Below, one piece after another: positions 15,752 through 16,798 of a stretch of DNA of 16,798 nt. The stretch spans positions 1 through 16,798 of the forward strand of contig JAJFLT010000425.1 in NCBI GenBank assembly GCA_021772555.1. The letters run 5' to 3'. Position 1 is the stretch's first letter, and the number at the start of each line of letters is the position of its first letter. The notes under the pieces were generated by a model, which did not search any database, was not told where the DNA came from, and saw only the letters and a program-made list of their open reading frames with translations. The stretch comes from Opitutales bacterium. Lineage in GTDB: Bacteria > Verrucomicrobiota > Verrucomicrobiia > Opitutales > UBA2987. Both the position numbers and the translations under genes were made by a program.

Positions 15752-15847
15752 TTATACGACGGCCCATAATTGGGAGAATTTTTTTGCCGAGGGCAACAGG
15801 TATTTCAAAATATTTTTTAGCCACACCAGAATCATCTAAAAAAGCGT

Positions 15848-15879
15848 TATTTGATAAAAAGCACAAAAAGCGTCAAATA
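15848..15879. promoter_or_regulatory. 7-bp inverted repeat with an overlapping -35-like TTGACG in the divergent pyrR/UDG region
   Basis: TATTTGA and TCAAATA form perfect arms separated by 18 bases. The minus-strand TTGACG in the right arm resembles a -35 box reading towards pyrR, but the candidate -10 (CAAATA, 17 bases on) is weak. The symmetry suggests an operator or a promoter region. The arrangement about 100-130 bases before pyrR fits a promoter with a short leader. Confidence 0.35.
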
Positions 15880-16025
15880 GTCCCACGGGTGAAACGGACA
15901 GTCCCCGGACTCAATGCAAATGCCCCGGAGCCCATAAGTCATCCCGTAACTCAAACAATTCAATCCAACATGCGATGTTGCTTCGGTGGTTTTTGGCATT
16001 AGTCTATTCAGAAAAATAGCAATCA

Positions 16026-16607
16026 ATGACCTCATATACTTCCTTACTAAAAGAAGTTCGGGCCTGCACCATTTGCCAGGCACACTTGCCACTGGGGCCT
16101 CGGCCCGTTCTTCAGTTTCATCCGAAGGCAAAAATTCTCATCGCCGGGCAGGCGCCGGGTCGAAAGGTTCATGAATCGGGTGTGCCCTTCGATGACGCCA
16201 GCGGGAATCGCTTGCGCGAGTGGTTGGGCGTGACTCGGGAAGTGTTCTACGACCCCAAGAAAATCACGATTCTACCGATGGGCTTTTGCTTTCCCGGGAC
16301 CGGAAAATCGGGGGATCTTCCGCCCAGAACTGAGTGTGCCCCGGCTTGGCGCGAACAGCTTCTCGGGCATTTACGCGGTCTCGAAATCACTTTGGTGCTC
16401 GGCAGTTACGCGCAGACCTATCATTTCGGGAAATCGAGCACAACCCTAACCGAATTAGTTAAGTCTTGGCGAACCCATTGGCCGAAGGTGATTCCGCTTC
16501 CGCACCCCAGCCCGAGAAACAACATTTGGCTTCGTCGAAATCCGTGGTTCGAGGCCGAGTTAATCCCATCGCTGCAAAAGCGAGTGGCAGAGGTGCTTAC
16601 GCGTTGA
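16026..16607 (+). CDS. Uracil-DNA glycosylase superfamily protein, probable 4Fe-4S type
   Basis: A 193-residue protein of the uracil-DNA glycosylase superfamily, whose members remove uracil or other damaged bases from DNA. Motif 1 is GQAPGRKVHESGVPFDD (41-57), comparable to the GxxPG loop of family 4/5 enzymes; motif 2 is HPSPRN (160-165). Four cysteines sit as C14-x2-C17 and C88-x15-C104, a spacing consistent with an iron-sulphur cluster as in family 4 enzymes. No classical Asp/His pair of family 1 is present. The ATG at 16026 has no strong ribosome binding site. It is divergent from pyrR and not obviously linked to the catabolic genes. Activity on uracil is family inference; this subgroup may differ. 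Confidence 0.85.
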   Translation: MTSYTSLLKEVRACTICQAHLPLGPRPVLQFHPKAKILIAGQAPGRKVHESGVPFDDASGNRLREWLGVTREVFYDPKKITILPMGFCFPGTGKSGDLPPRTECAPAWREQLLGHLRGLEITLVLGSYAQTYHFGKSSTTLTELVKSWRTHWPKVIPLPHPSPRNNIWLRRNPWFEAELIPSLQKRVAEVLTR

Positions 16608-16747
16608 GTGGGAATTTTAAAGAAATGACATTGGCGAAATGTATGAATCTGTATAAGCAAAACTACGTAATATATCGCAATTTAACTTATTTTATGACTA
16701 TATAGAAAAAAATTCTTCATTACAACCTATCTCAAATTCGCCGTAAT

Positions 16748-16780
16748 AGGATGAATGCGGCTGCAAGCCGCACGAATCCT
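16748..16780. repeat. Imperfect hairpin at the right edge
   Basis: AGGAT/ATCCT outer arms and GCGGCT/AGCCGC inner arms enclose a GCA loop, with 4-base internal mismatches on each side. It lies in an otherwise AT-rich stretch of about 190 bp without genes. The form resembles REP-like or IS200-type end hairpins, but there is no second copy in the window to confirm that. Confidence 0.45.
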
Positions 16781-16794
16781 AGGAAGTTGTCCAT

Positions 16795-16798
16795 ATGA
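16795..16798 (+). other. Possible start of the next gene, cut by the window edge
   Basis: An ATG at 16795 follows AGGAAG (16781-16786) with 8 bases between them, a good translation start. Only one codon is visible, so the product is unknown. Confidence 0.3.

Noticed and set aside
15784..15796. TTGCC-GAG-GGCAA hairpin next to a T-run as a terminator or attenuator before pyrR
   Set aside because: The T-run precedes the stem on the plus strand and becomes an A-run after it on the minus strand, so it cannot act as an intrinsic terminator in either direction.

Overview
The window holds twelve complete protein genes and one 5'-truncated gene on a moderately GC-rich bacterial chromosome or contig. 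There is no tRNA, rRNA or CRISPR array and no recognisable transposase. Dense operons, a molybdenum hydroxylase, a UbiX/UbiD pair and a carbamate kinase suggest a bacterium with anaerobic or fermentative metabolism. The lipobox-bearing binding protein fits either envelope type. I cannot name a phylum from this sequence alone.

Region 1 (1-10668, all + strand) reads as one catabolic operon. It begins with the C-terminal 728+ residues of a xanthine-dehydrogenase-family molybdopterin subunit. Next come two tandem amidohydrolase-2 paralogues, the first of which has lost catalytic ligands. A complete BMP-type (nucleoside/purine-like) ABC importer follows: binding lipoprotein, two permeases and a double ATPase. 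A flavin prenyltransferase (UbiX) and a UbiD-family decarboxylase close the operon. Gaps are mostly 6-16 bp, one junction overlaps by 8 bp, and the longest gap (77 bp) precedes ubiX.

Region 2 (10671-15751, all - strand) converges on region 1, with only 2 bp between the stop codons. In transcription order it is pyrR-pyrB-pyrC (4-bp stop/start overlap at pyrR/pyrB; pyrC starts 6-9 bases around the pyrB stop), a 235-bp spacer with a probable terminator and several palindromes, an unusual knotted-type carbamoyltransferase, and a carbamate kinase. The first three genes make pyrimidines. The last two look catabolic: transfer of a carbamoyl group to phosphate, then ATP formation from carbamoyl phosphate.

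Region 3 (15752-16798) is a divergent intergenic region with a 7-bp inverted repeat, a four-cysteine uracil-DNA-glycosylase-family gene, and an AT-rich tail. The tail ends in an imperfect hairpin followed by a good ribosome binding site and an ATG at the window edge.

Taken together, the + operon and the carbamoyltransferase/carbamate kinase pair resemble a pathway that imports an N-heterocycle, hydroxylates it, opens the ring hydrolytically, decarboxylates an aromatic or heteroaromatic acid and recovers ATP from a ureido group. The classical anaerobic purine route (xanthine, 4-ureido-5-imidazolecarboxylate, 4-amino-5-imidazolecarboxylate, 4-aminoimidazole) needs these reaction types. This assignment is inference and the substrate is not shown by the sequence.
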